The translations under genes were made by a program, and so were the position numbers. A DNA stretch of 42,639 nt from an uncultured Eggerthella sp. (GTDB lineage: Bacteria; Actinomycetota; Coriobacteriia; Coriobacteriales; Eggerthellaceae): positions 1 through 42,639 of the forward strand of contig UQML01000016.1 in NCBI GenBank assembly GCA_900542265.1, given 5' to 3'. Under the pieces are notes generated by a model. It saw only the letters and a list, made by a program, of their open reading frames with translations, ran no database searches and was not told where the DNA came from. Below, in pieces: positions 22,599 to 31,423 of this stretch; the first letter of the stretch is position 1; each line of letters starts with the position of its first letter.

Positions 22599-24904
22599 GT
22601 CACTCCCCGCATGGGGAGTGTGGATTGAAACGATTTAAGGCGTGCTTGTACTTTGTCCCATAAGTGTCACTCCCCGCATGGGGAGTGTGGATTGAAACCG
22701 CTTTGACATTGATCTTATTGATGGACGGTCAAGTCACTCCCCGCATGGGGAGTGTGGATTGAAACTCGTTATCAAGATGAATCGGACGACGTGTGTCAAG
22801 TCACTCCCCGCATGGGGAGTGTGGATTGAAACGAAAATATACTCGATCCTAGAGACACGCGAGTTGTGTCACTCCCCGCATGGGGAGTGTGGATTGAAAC
22901 AGCAACGGCGTGTTTATGAACACGAATAATGCTTGTCACTCCCCGCATGGGGAGTGTGGATTGAAACTTTGGGAAGCCTTATTGCTCCCTCCTGACATTT
23001 ATGTCACTCCCCGCATGGGGAGTGTGGATTGAAACACTAATAATCCTGATGGATCAGTAAGCATCAATGTCACTCCCCGCATGGGGAGTGTGGATTGAAA
23101 CAAGGTCTGCAACCCGCCATAGACCTGCCGTAGCAGGTCACTCCCCGCATGGGGAGTGTGGATTGAAACCAGTCCAAGACAATAACAGTACCAGACTCCA
23201 ATGTCACTCCCCGCATGGGGAGTGTGGATTGAAACCTCCTATTGATAAAAGCAGCTCCAACATTGGAGCGTCACTCCCCGCATGGGGAGTGTGGATTGAA
23301 ACTACTGGTAAGCAAATCCGTGCCCGCATCATCAAAAGTCACTCCCCGCATGGGGAGTGTGGATTGAAACCAATATCAAAACGAAATAGATTACAAGCGC
23401 TTTGAGTCACTCCCCGCATGGGGAGTGTGGATTGAAACATATAATGGTTTGTATTTTGGTACAAGTTCGTAGTCACTCCCCGCATGGGGAGTGTGGATTG
23501 AAACACAAGAAACTCCAATGTGAAATCAGGCGACTTTATGTCACTCCCCGCATGGGGAGTGTGGATTGAAACGTCGTATCCCATGCCGCCTGCATCCGTA
23601 ATGGCTGTCACTCCCCGCATGGGGAGTGTGGATTGAAACGGCATAGGTCAGATCATGACATGGGCGGGAGTGGGTCACTCCCCGCATGGGGAGTGTGGAT
23701 TGAAACGGTCATGTATCGTTTTGCAGTGCCATTGCCGCCAGTCACTCCCCGCATGGGGAGTGTGGATTGAAACTATTGAAGGAGTTGTAGCAGGTAGCGT
23801 AAACTTCGTCACTCCCCGCATGGGGAGTGTGGATTGAAACAATCCTGGTTTGAAGACACCTGAATCATCAAACAGTCACTCCCCGCATGGGGAGTGTGGA
23901 TTGAAACATCTGATCCTTAGACTCAAAGTTATAAACAAGGCGTCACTCCCCGCATGGGGAGTGTGGATTGAAACACGGCTAGTCACTTACCTCACCACCA
24001 AGCAGCTTGTCACTCCCCGCATGGGGAGTGTGGATTGAAACACCTGGAAGCGTACAGAGTGACACCTTTGGAAAGAGTCACTCCCCGCATGGGGAGTGTG
24101 GATTGAAACCATATACCAAAGTAAGCAAACACTGCCAGCAAGGTCACTCCCCGCATGGGGAGTGTGGATTGAAACAGTAGATGAAATTTTTTTGTCTTGT
24201 AATGTTAAAGTCACTCCCCGCATGGGGAGTGTGGATTGAAACCCCATATTCGACAGCACGGCAAGCCACCTGATGGGCGTCACTCCCCGCATGGGGAGTG
24301 TGGGTTGAAACCATTTACGCAAAAACCTCTCACTCATGCTCTAAGGTCGCTCCCCGCATGGGGAGTGTGGGTTGAAACCCTGATTTAGGCGGCGCACCAG
24401 ACACCATTGACGGTCGCTCCCCGCATGGGGAGTGTGGGTTGAAACCATAGCAACACAAGGTTCGGTAACTGTTAAGCCAGTCGCTCCCCGCATGGGGAGT
24501 GTGGGTTGAAACTTTTATTACTCCCGGTTTTGGCATAATGGTTACAGTCGCTCCCCGCATGGGGAGTGTGGGTTGAAACTTGTATAGCCCCCTAGCTATC
24601 TCGTCTGTTACTTGTCGCTCCCCGCATGGGGAGTGTGGGTTGAAACACGATCTTTGTTGTCTTTATAGACCAGTCACTCCCCGCATGGGGAGTGTGGGTT
24701 GAAACTGTAGTAAGTGCGGCAACTACACCGGGAATTGGAGTCACTCCCCGCATGGGGAGTGTGGGTTGAAACTCGACCGCAAGCGGCACGGCTTTGAAGA
24801 TGCGCGTCACTCCCCGCATGGGGAGTGTGGGTTGAAACACCAAACGCCCATGTAGCCCCTGTGGTACCGTTGTCACTCCCTGCATGGGGAGCGTGGATTG
24901 AAAC
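22599..24904 (+). CRISPR. type I-C CRISPR array, 35 repeats, 34 spacers
   Basis: The 33-bp repeat has a CTCCCC-GCAT-GGGGAG hairpin and a 3' handle ending GATTGAAAC or GGTTGAAAC. Repeats 1-25 (22599-24242) are uniform. From repeat 26 (24279) the handle is GGGTTG. Repeats 27-31 also begin GTCGC, and 32-34 return to GTCAC. The last repeat (24872-24904) has two substitutions (CTCCCTGCAT and GAGCGTGG), which marks the distal end. Spacers are 33-36 nt, except one of 26 nt at 24647-24672. The leader is on the left, so transcription is rightward. About 34 spacers implies a history of active acquisition. I could not test spacer targets. Confidence 0.99.
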
Positions 24905-25413
24905 GGTATCAGATTTGCGTGCGAAAAGCTGCTAGAAAACATTCGTCATTTCATGTTTAACCACACAAAGGTCAAATCAAAATACGCACAAATTGACAGC
25001 AAATGTTTTGCACGCCGATATGAAAAATGGCATTGCTTGGTAGAAATGAATTAAGACAGAGTCCCAGTGGCATTCAAGAAGAATTTAAGTTGATGATGCA
25101 TTTAGTATTTGGTGATGAAGCTTATGCAACCCGGGATTCCAGACAAAGATGTTGTTCAACATTTTAGTTGTAAAGCTAATTAACCTTTGGGTTCACCAAT
25201 CTTTTTGAGCTGATTACTAGCAATCTATTTGGTATTCTAGGATTAACTAGATTCTCCAAACCGATCAGTTCCAAGTCCGACCCACTTCTTAAGATTGGTC
25301 ATCTTCCTCTTTAGATCAACCAACCACTTTAGGCCGATCAGCTATTTTCAGCTCCAAACTAACCAGCCTCCACCCAGCCCCAAACCATCCCCCAAGCAAG
25401 AACGGAAACACCA
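24905..25413. other. gene-free region after the CRISPR array
   Basis: No gene is seen in these 509 bases. The first ~34 bases after the last repeat could be a fossil spacer without a following repeat. From about 25310 the strand becomes rich in C and poor in G: in the 80 bases 25321-25400 there are 34 C and 9 G. This resembles Rho-utilisation (rut) DNA and precedes the next gene, whose Shine-Dalgarno sequence is weak (GGA). A role in ending array or upstream transcription is a guess. Confidence 0.5.
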
Positions 25414-26259
25414 ATGAACTACTCAGTATTTTTGGATAAAGCCACTTCCAAGGCCTTAGAATTCGAAGACATTTCAGACGATGCTGCGGTGTATCTTGCA
25501 AATCTCATTGACTCAAAGCTGCTCAATTCTCATATTGGCCACAACGAATACCTCTACAGAAAAAACCGCATTATCAACCGTTCTCAAAGTCTCAAAAACG
25601 CACCAGTTTACATTCTCGAGACTGATAACATGGGCGAATATATGCTCGAAGAGTTCACCTGGCACGATGGCATGTTTTGCAATGTTTTTAGAAACCTCGA
25701 TGCCTCCCAATTCGCTGAATTAATGTGTTCGTGCATTCAATGGGATGAAATAACTTACGATGAGCTGAATCACCTCTTGCGTGATGAGGGTGCATCGTTT
25801 TTCTTCTGCGCGAACGAAGATGATCGGCCAACCGCTGTTCTTTTGGATAATGATTTCGCGGCATCAAATCAGGAGCCTTTCGAGCATACGCCGTCTCTTG
25901 CAGTTATTTCGAAGCGTATGTATGCCGCGTTTGACGATAAAGATTGGGGCGCCCTGCAGCACGGGTGTGCATCGTTTTATGAGGCCCTTTTGAAGTATGT
26001 TTCAAAAACAGACGCCAAAACTAAGAGGTGGACTTTTGACAAGTTCAACAAGAAACGGCATGTGCTCACTCTTGAGCTTCCTGAAGATCTTTGGCAAGAG
26101 ATGAATGATCGATATCTCAAACGAAATCAGTATCCAAATGCAGGGCATGGATCCAGCAATATCCCCGAAGAGAGTGAGCTTGATATGGCGCTTCTTTTAG
26201 AGAGGACGCTGGCTAATGGGCGAGCTGTCTTACAAGCTTGGCGATCTTTAAAATCTTAA
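25414..26259 (+). CDS. uncharacterised protein downstream of the array
   Basis: I do not recognise this 281-residue protein. It has a mixed alpha/beta N-terminal half with aromatic and acidic residues (FEDISDDAAVYLANLI; EYMLEEFTWHDGMFCNVF). A region reading GCASFYEALLKYVSKT near 190-205 has a helical Cys-x-x-x-Y/L-E-A-L-L-K pattern seen in some abortive-infection C-terminal domains. No signal peptide or membrane helix is present. It stands alone between the CRISPR array and the polysaccharide operon, and could be a defence gene or an orphan. The ATG has only a weak GGA ten bases upstream. Confidence 0.6.
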   Translation: MNYSVFLDKATSKALEFEDISDDAAVYLANLIDSKLLNSHIGHNEYLYRKNRIINRSQSLKNAPVYILETDNMGEYMLEEFTWHDGMFCNVFRNLDASQFAELMCSCIQWDEITYDELNHLLRDEGASFFFCANEDDRPTAVLLDNDFAASNQEPFEHTPSLAVISKRMYAAFDDKDWGALQHGCASFYEALLKYVSKTDAKTKRWTFDKFNKKRHVLTLELPEDLWQEMNDRYLKRNQYPNAGHGSSNIPEESELDMALLLERTLANGRAVLQAWRSLKS

Positions 26260-26521
26260 GACAAGGTAATGCTTTCATCGAAGCAACAAGCATCTTTAAT
26301 ACTGCCTCAATATATTTAATACTGTCCCAATGCGCCTAATATCGACATTGGCGCGCCTAAATATATTTTAGTTGGCGATGGGTTTACCGAAGGAACCTAA
26401 CGCAAGGTTCAAGTTTGTGTCCATTTATCAGTTGCTTGTGCGTAACAAACATAAATTTCACAAATAGCTGATAAACTTGTTAAGTTATTGTTGAGATTTT
26501 TATGCTTAAACGAGGACGCAT
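26260..26521. other. intergenic region before the polysaccharide operon
   Basis: These 262 AT-rich bases contain TTTAATACTG twice (near 26295 and 26315), CCAATG and CATTGG arms at about 26327 and 26346, and TTTATCAG/CTGATAAA arms at 26424-26431 and 26468-26475. The last inverted repeat lies about 50 bases before the first operon gene and could be an operator. No gene was found. Confidence 0.45.
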
Positions 26522-27559
26522 ATGACACTATTGGATTTGCTACAACTAATAAAACGATTCATAAAATTAGTTGTCATTATTCCTGTTGTTTGTGCTCTTG
26601 TTGTATTTATAGTAATGCTTGTGATGCCTAAAGACTATCAGGCGGTAGCAACTATTACGGCTTCTAATGAAGTGGCGGCAGCCGGTGGAATCGCAACAAC
26701 GGCTGCATCTGAAGCATCCAATAATGGCATTACAGTCAAAGCTGCGACTAATGCCAATGCAAAACAGATTACATTAACTGCTGAAGGCCACAATGCTCAG
26801 AGTGTTCAGGAGGCTGCTAATAGTGCGGCTCAATCAGCAGCAAATCGCGCACAAGAATCTTTCTCGGCACAAACGTTCAAAGTCGCAACGGCATCAGCAG
26901 CTAAAGATGTTTCACAAAGTCCTTTCAAGACAGCCCTAATTGCACTGTTTGCCGCATTGTTCGTAGTAATTTGCGGCATTGTAGTTTGGGATACGGTTAA
27001 GCGTCCTATCAAGAACAAAGATAATCTTGAAGAGGTTGCTCAAGTTCCGGTTATTGGCCAATTGCCTACTCGAGACCATGGCGAAAAGCTTTTTGCTAAT
27101 GTGAGATTTGTAACAAAGGATGCGCTTAATACCGTATGCATTGTCCCAGTTGATGATCCATCCGCCTCGCGTCAGGTTGCAGAAGAGATTTATGGCGCTG
27201 CAAGCATGTTAGGCATCAATACAGAGATGTTTAAAGCAGATCCGCATGCTGAGTATTTATATACGGATACCGCATTGGCTGATTTAAATCTCGTTGATTG
27301 TGCTCCATTATCTCAGGGCATGGGTGCTGCGTATTTAAGTAGAAATGCCGATGTGGTTATTCTTGCTGTGCGGCAATGGACGGATTCAGCAAAAGAGATT
27401 GAGGCAATTATCAATGAGTTCTCAATTGCAAAAGTTGAATTAAAAGGTGTTGTTTTGCTTTCTGAAGATAGCTCGTACGCTAGTAGCAAAAGGAATCCAG
27501 ATAGATTCTCATTCCTAAGAGAATCTCGCAACCAACACTTTGGAAAACACAATAACTAG
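26522..27559 (+). CDS. Wzz-like polysaccharide co-polymerase with degenerate kinase domain
   Basis: The 345-residue protein starts with a chain-length-determinant half. A first membrane helix (about 13-35, KLVVIIPVVCALVVFIVMLVM) is followed by MPKDYQAVATITA, an Ala/Asn-rich outside segment and a second helix near 140-160. The cytoplasmic C-terminal half keeps the layout of a BY-kinase/ParA-like domain (TVCIVPVDDPSASRQVAEEIYGAA; DVVILAVRQWTDSAKEIEAIINEF). Where the Walker A lysine loop should be it reads PVDDPSASRQ, with no GKS or GKT, and the acidic Walker B equivalent is also weak. It would therefore set polymer length without phosphorylation. GAGGA precedes the ATG. First gene of the operon. 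Confidence 0.82.
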   Translation: MTLLDLLQLIKRFIKLVVIIPVVCALVVFIVMLVMPKDYQAVATITASNEVAAAGGIATTAASEASNNGITVKAATNANAKQITLTAEGHNAQSVQEAANSAAQSAANRAQESFSAQTFKVATASAAKDVSQSPFKTALIALFAALFVVICGIVVWDTVKRPIKNKDNLEEVAQVPVIGQLPTRDHGEKLFANVRFVTKDALNTVCIVPVDDPSASRQVAEEIYGAASMLGINTEMFKADPHAEYLYTDTALADLNLVDCAPLSQGMGAAYLSRNADVVILAVRQWTDSAKEIEAIINEFSIAKVELKGVVLLSEDSSYASSKRNPDRFSFLRESRNQHFGKHNN

Positions 27560-27588
27560 AACGAGTGCTTTATAGATACCAGATCAAG

Positions 27589-28425
27589 ATGTCTTCAGTA
27601 AACGCAAAACATAAGACAGTAGATTTAGTCGGCCAGAGCTCTACGAGTCAACAAGCTTTGGTTAATCAGCCAATTGAAGCGACTGACTCGTCTCATACAT
27701 CTACGAGCTTTGAAACAGTTCGTAGTGGTTATTTATTTAAAGTTGATGAGTTGGAAAGAGCTCTCAGGGAAGATTCGTATCCCGATGAACTGCAAGGGCT
27801 AAAAGGTTTAGAGTCACGCAGGGTTTACAGGACTCTTAAGCGGGTATTTGACATCCTATTTAGCGTGGTTGTTTTTGCTTTATTCTGGTGGTTATATCTG
27901 CTTTTGGCAATAATAATTAAGGTTGATGATCCAAAAGGAAGTCCAATTTTTGCGCAACAACGAGTTGGTAAAAATGGTAAGCCATTTACTATGTATAAGT
28001 TTAGAACCATGTGCGTAGATGCGGAAGATAGATTAGAAGAAATAGCACATCTAAATGAAAAGACTGGCCCTGTATTTAAGATTAAAGATGATCCAAGAAT
28101 TTTAAGAAGTGGGAAGTTGATACGTAAGTTAAGTCTTGATGAGTTGCCTCAATTTTGGAATGTTCTCAAAGGTGATATTTCGGTTGTTGGTCCTAGGCCT
28201 GCTCTGCCCAAAGAAGTTGCAACCTACAATGAGTACCAAAAACAAAGATTACTTATAAAGCCTGGCATTACCTGTTATTGGCAAACAAGAACTAATAGAG
28301 ATTCAATTTCATTTGACGATTGGATCGACCTCGATCTGCTTTATATTAAACAATGCGGAGTGTGGGCAGATGCAAAATTGATAATCCAAACAATTGGTGT
28401 GGTGCTTACGGCACAAGGGAGTTAG
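27589..28425 (+). CDS. initiating sugar-phosphate transferase
   Basis: This is a polyprenyl-phosphate glycosyl-1-phosphate transferase of the bacterial sugar transferase family, which loads the first sugar onto the lipid carrier. After a polar N-terminal stretch of about 80 residues comes KRVFDILFSVVVFALFWWLY (membrane part) and then PIFAQQRVGKNGKPFTMYKFRTM. Further on are DELPQFWNVLKGDISVVGPR and KPGITCYWQTRTNRDSISF. All catalytic-domain motifs are present. ATG at 27589 is used; GTG at 27565 would add eight residues and neither has a strong ribosome binding site. It is the only obvious initiating enzyme of this operon. Confidence 0.93.
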   Translation: MSSVNAKHKTVDLVGQSSTSQQALVNQPIEATDSSHTSTSFETVRSGYLFKVDELERALREDSYPDELQGLKGLESRRVYRTLKRVFDILFSVVVFALFWWLYLLLAIIIKVDDPKGSPIFAQQRVGKNGKPFTMYKFRTMCVDAEDRLEEIAHLNEKTGPVFKIKDDPRILRSGKLIRKLSLDELPQFWNVLKGDISVVGPRPALPKEVATYNEYQKQRLLIKPGITCYWQTRTNRDSISFDDWIDLDLLYIKQCGVWADAKLIIQTIGVVLTAQGS

Positions 28426-28431
28426 TGTTTT

Positions 28432-29241
28432 ATGTTCGCGATGGAACATGTTGATGTGTCCGCTTCTGTTGTTTTGTATAGAGATTACGAAACCCCAGTT
28501 ATGATGATTGAGTCTCTCGAAGAGAATACAGCAGCCTCACTTAGTAAAGCCATTTATGTTATCGACAATAGCAATATTGGAAATGATAAAAAATTGCTAA
28601 AAGATCGAGCAGCCTTTGTTCAAAAAATAAACATTTATCCAGACGTAGTTTATATTGACGCTCAAGATAATTTAGGTTTTGGGAAAGCGAATAATTTAGC
28701 TCTTCAACGTGCAAATTCTGACTATCATGTGTTCATAAACCCAGATATTGTGTTTGTTGAGGATACACTTTCGATTCTTTTTGAATATATGCAAGGAAAT
28801 CCAGATGTTGGGATGGTGATTCCTCGCATGATAGATGAAAATGGTAACTTGCAATTTGTGTATAGGCAGGAAGTTACTGTGATAGATGGGTTAAATAGAA
28901 CTCTACTTCGTGGAATAATGAAAAAAAGAGCTGCCAAGCATTCAATGATTAACATGGATTACACGAAGCCATTTGCCGTACCTTTTGGGCAAGGAAGTTT
29001 TTTGTTTGGACAGACTTCCTTGCTGAAAGATCTTGGCGGTTTTGACGATCGCTACTTTATGTATCTTGAAGATGCTGATCTTTGTAAGCAAGTGAATCAG
29101 AAATCGAAGCTTATGTATGTACCGTATTCTACGGTTATCCATAAATGGGAGAAGGGCTCACATCGAAACATCTATTTGATGGCAACGCACATTAGATCTT
29201 ATTATGCATATTTCCGCAAGTGGGGTCTCAAATTTTTGTGA
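28432..29241 (+). CDS. GT2-family glycosyltransferase
   Basis: This is a GT-A-fold inverting glycosyltransferase of the rhamnosyltransferase-like group (269 residues). It opens with SASVVLYRDYETP and YVIDNSN. The nucleotide-sugar site appears as NLGFGKANNLAL followed by FINPDIVF, and the acceptor side as GSFLFGQTSLLKDLGGFDDRYFMYLEDADLC. Start is ATG at 28432, seven bases after the previous stop; ATG at 28441 is an alternative. The sugar it adds cannot be read from sequence. Its stop overlaps a possible small gene (GTGA). Confidence 0.9.
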   Translation: MFAMEHVDVSASVVLYRDYETPVMMIESLEENTAASLSKAIYVIDNSNIGNDKKLLKDRAAFVQKINIYPDVVYIDAQDNLGFGKANNLALQRANSDYHVFINPDIVFVEDTLSILFEYMQGNPDVGMVIPRMIDENGNLQFVYRQEVTVIDGLNRTLLRGIMKKRAAKHSMINMDYTKPFAVPFGQGSFLFGQTSLLKDLGGFDDRYFMYLEDADLCKQVNQKSKLMYVPYSTVIHKWEKGSHRNIYLMATHIRSYYAYFRKWGLKFL

Positions 29242-29399
29242 GAAAATCAAGAGTGAAGCGTGCTTTTTACAAGAAGAAATGGAGATATTTATGGATGCGT
29301 GTAGAATGGCGTCAATATTTCAAATTTATACTACGAAAATTGAGAAATGCTCTATTGATTCTTGTATGCATTCGGCAGGATAGAGTTTTAACAAGCTGA
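29238..29399 (+). CDS. possible small basic protein
   Basis: GTG at 29238 overlaps the glycosyltransferase stop as GTGA, a coupling arrangement used elsewhere in this operon. The frame gives 53 residues, very rich in Arg and Lys, with an amphipathic or membrane-prone stretch near the end (LRNALLILVCIRQ). No family was recognised. The GTGA coupling is its main support; it could also be decayed coding DNA. Confidence 0.3.
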   Translation: MRKSRVKRAFYKKKWRYLWMRVEWRQYFKFILRKLRNALLILVCIRQDRVLTS

Positions 29400-29523
29400 T
29401 TTTTGTACATAAAGCATTAAAACTTGAAAGTAGTGTCGGGCTTTGCGCTTCATTAGGAGATAATTTCAATTAAGCCAGAATGTGAACGTGTAATTGTAAG
29501 AAACAATCATCAATCGAGGATAC
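29400..29523. other. short gap inside the polysaccharide operon
   Basis: No gene is seen. This gap, with the weak small frame before it, makes the only break longer than 200 bases between firm genes in an otherwise tightly packed operon. An internal promoter or a lost gene could explain it. Confidence 0.4.
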
Positions 29524-30369
29524 ATGGAAAGAATAATCGTAATAGGAAATACAGGGTTTATAGGCTCAGGCTTAATAAACTATTTTCGAGGTAAAGGGAA
29601 AAGAGTTATTACTGCGGGTCGCAAAAATGCGGATTGGTATATTGATCTTGAGAGACCAGATCTTTCTGATTGTGAGAAATTCAAAAGTGGCGACTACGTC
29701 CTTTTTACAGCGGCAATTTCTAGTCCAGATAAATGTCAACATGAATTTCAATCGTGCTGGCAGGTTAATGTTGATGGGACTGCCGATATTATTCAAAAAG
29801 CTATAAAGAAAGATGCGAGAGTACTTTTCTTTTCGAGTGATGCAGTGTATCCATCTCATTCTTCACAAATATTTAATGAGAATTCTGTAATGGCACCAGA
29901 TTTTCCCTATGGAAAAATGAAAGCTGAAATCGAACAACAATTTGCAGAATCCAAAGCCTTTAAGGCTATTCGTTTGTCGTATGTTGTTTCAAAAAGAGAT
30001 AAATTTATGCGTTATCTTCTTAATTGTGCTGATTATGACAAAAAAGCTGAGGTTTTCCACCCGTATTATAGAAATTGCATTACTTTAACTGCAGTGTGTG
30101 AAGCAGTAAATTGGTTGATAGAAAATTGGATCATGTTTCCTTCTTACTGTTTGAATCTTGCAGGATTAGAATTAGTTAGTCGTATTAGAATAGCTGATGA
30201 GTTAAAGCGAATAAACGAAAAGCTGAACTATTCGATAATTGAACCTGAAGAGTCTTTTTATCTTGTGAGACCTCCCATAATTCAAATGCAAAGTATATAT
30301 CTTTATGAATATGGCATTATTAAAAATAAGAGTTTTACTGAATCCTTTCAATCTGAAGTAAGGGGATAA
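29524..30369 (+). CDS. extended SDR sugar epimerase/reductase
   Basis: The 281-residue protein has a Rossmann N-terminus, GNTGFIGSGLINYFRGKG (G-x-x-G-x-x-G at residues 8-14), and the serine motif FFSSDAVYPS. The catalytic YGKMKAE supplies Y-x-x-x-K. It is short and RmlD-like. Next to a GDP-mannose-dehydratase-like gene and a heptose pathway, a role as the 4-keto reductase that finishes a GDP-6-deoxy-heptose is a good guess, but its substrate cannot be read directly. The following gene starts five bases after its stop. Confidence 0.8.
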   Translation: MERIIVIGNTGFIGSGLINYFRGKGKRVITAGRKNADWYIDLERPDLSDCEKFKSGDYVLFTAAISSPDKCQHEFQSCWQVNVDGTADIIQKAIKKDARVLFFSSDAVYPSHSSQIFNENSVMAPDFPYGKMKAEIEQQFAESKAFKAIRLSYVVSKRDKFMRYLLNCADYDKKAEVFHPYYRNCITLTAVCEAVNWLIENWIMFPSYCLNLAGLELVSRIRIADELKRINEKLNYSIIEPEESFYLVRPPIIQMQSIYLYEYGIIKNKSFTESFQSEVRG

Positions 30370-30373
30370 AAGC

Positions 30374-31408
30374 GTGAAAAAGGCGTTAATTACAGGCGTT
30401 ACTGGAATGGTAGGTTCGCATTTAGCGGACTACTTACTTGAAGAAACAGATTGGGAAATATATGGGGTTTGCAGATGGCGTAGTCCTCTTGATAATGTTT
30501 CCCACCTTCTTGATCGAGCAAATAAAAAAGATAGAATTTACTTTGAATATGCCGACTTAAATGATGAGATTTCCCTCATTAGAACAATCGACGACATTAA
30601 GCCAGATTATGTCTTCCATCTTGCGGCTCAAAGCTATCCCCAAACTAGTTTTACAGCACCTATAGACACATTGAATACCAACATTGCAGGAACTGCGCGT
30701 CTACTTGAAGCAATAAGAAATGCGCAAAATAATGATCCTTCTTATCATCCCGTGATTCATGTATGCGCTTCTTCAGAGGTTTTTGGAAAAATACCAGCAG
30801 AAAAGAAACCAGCAATGGGGATACACGAGGATTGCCCCTTTCATCCCGCTTCACCTTATGCAATTTCTAAGGTTGGGACGGATCTTTTGGGACGATATTA
30901 TGCAGAAGCATATGGAATGACGGTCATGACGACACGAATGTTTACACACACGGGGCCACGACGAGGAGATGTGTTTCATGAATCTACTTTCGCAAAGCAG
31001 ATTGCGATGATAGAAAATGGGCTTATCGAGCCAAAAGTAAAGGTTGGGAATCTGAAATCACTAAGAACGTATGCAGATGTTCGAGATGCAGTTAGGGCAT
31101 ATTATATGCTTGTAACAAAAAACCCGATTCCTGGCGAGTATTACAATATTGGTGGAAATTATACATGTGAGGTAGGCGAAACACTCAATTTTTTGATCTC
31201 TCGCTCTACTTGCGCGAGTAAGATTGAGATTGTTGTCGACCCTGATAGACTACGGCCAATAGATGCAGATTTACAAGTGCCCGATTGCAGAAAGTTCAAA
31301 CAGCATACTGGGTGGGAGCCAGAAATACCTTTTGAGAAAACAATGGAGGATCTCTTGGACTATTGGAGATTAAGAGTTGCAAAAGGAGAGAGTTTTCTTT
31401 CACGATAA
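30374..31408 (+). CDS. GDP-mannose 4,6-dehydratase-family enzyme
   Basis: This is an extended SDR dehydratase of 344 residues. The NAD(P) motif is TGVTGMVGSHLADYL (residues 7-21). HLAAQSYPQTSFTAP and VCASSEVFG carry the serine/glutamate pair, and SPYAISKVGTDLL supplies Y-x-x-x-K. TRMFTHTGPRRGDVFHES is typical of GDP-mannose and GDP-heptose 4,6-dehydratases. Because this operon also makes GDP-D-glycero-D-manno-heptose, the enzyme may act on GDP-heptose, as do the Dmh-type enzymes of Yersinia and Campylobacter. Mannose as substrate remains possible. The next gene begins 15 bases downstream. Confidence 0.85.
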   Translation: MKKALITGVTGMVGSHLADYLLEETDWEIYGVCRWRSPLDNVSHLLDRANKKDRIYFEYADLNDEISLIRTIDDIKPDYVFHLAAQSYPQTSFTAPIDTLNTNIAGTARLLEAIRNAQNNDPSYHPVIHVCASSEVFGKIPAEKKPAMGIHEDCPFHPASPYAISKVGTDLLGRYYAEAYGMTVMTTRMFTHTGPRRGDVFHESTFAKQIAMIENGLIEPKVKVGNLKSLRTYADVRDAVRAYYMLVTKNPIPGEYYNIGGNYTCEVGETLNFLISRSTCASKIEIVVDPDRLRPIDADLQVPDCRKFKQHTGWEPEIPFEKTMEDLLDYWRLRVAKGESFLSR

Positions 31409-31423
31409 TCTTAGGACATATCT

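Noticed and set aside
23067..24942. Open frames through the CRISPR array giving repeating peptides such as LPAWGVWIET, SPHGECGLK and FQSTLPMRGVT
   Set aside because: They are translations of the 33-bp repeat in its different frames; no start signal or protein family supports them.
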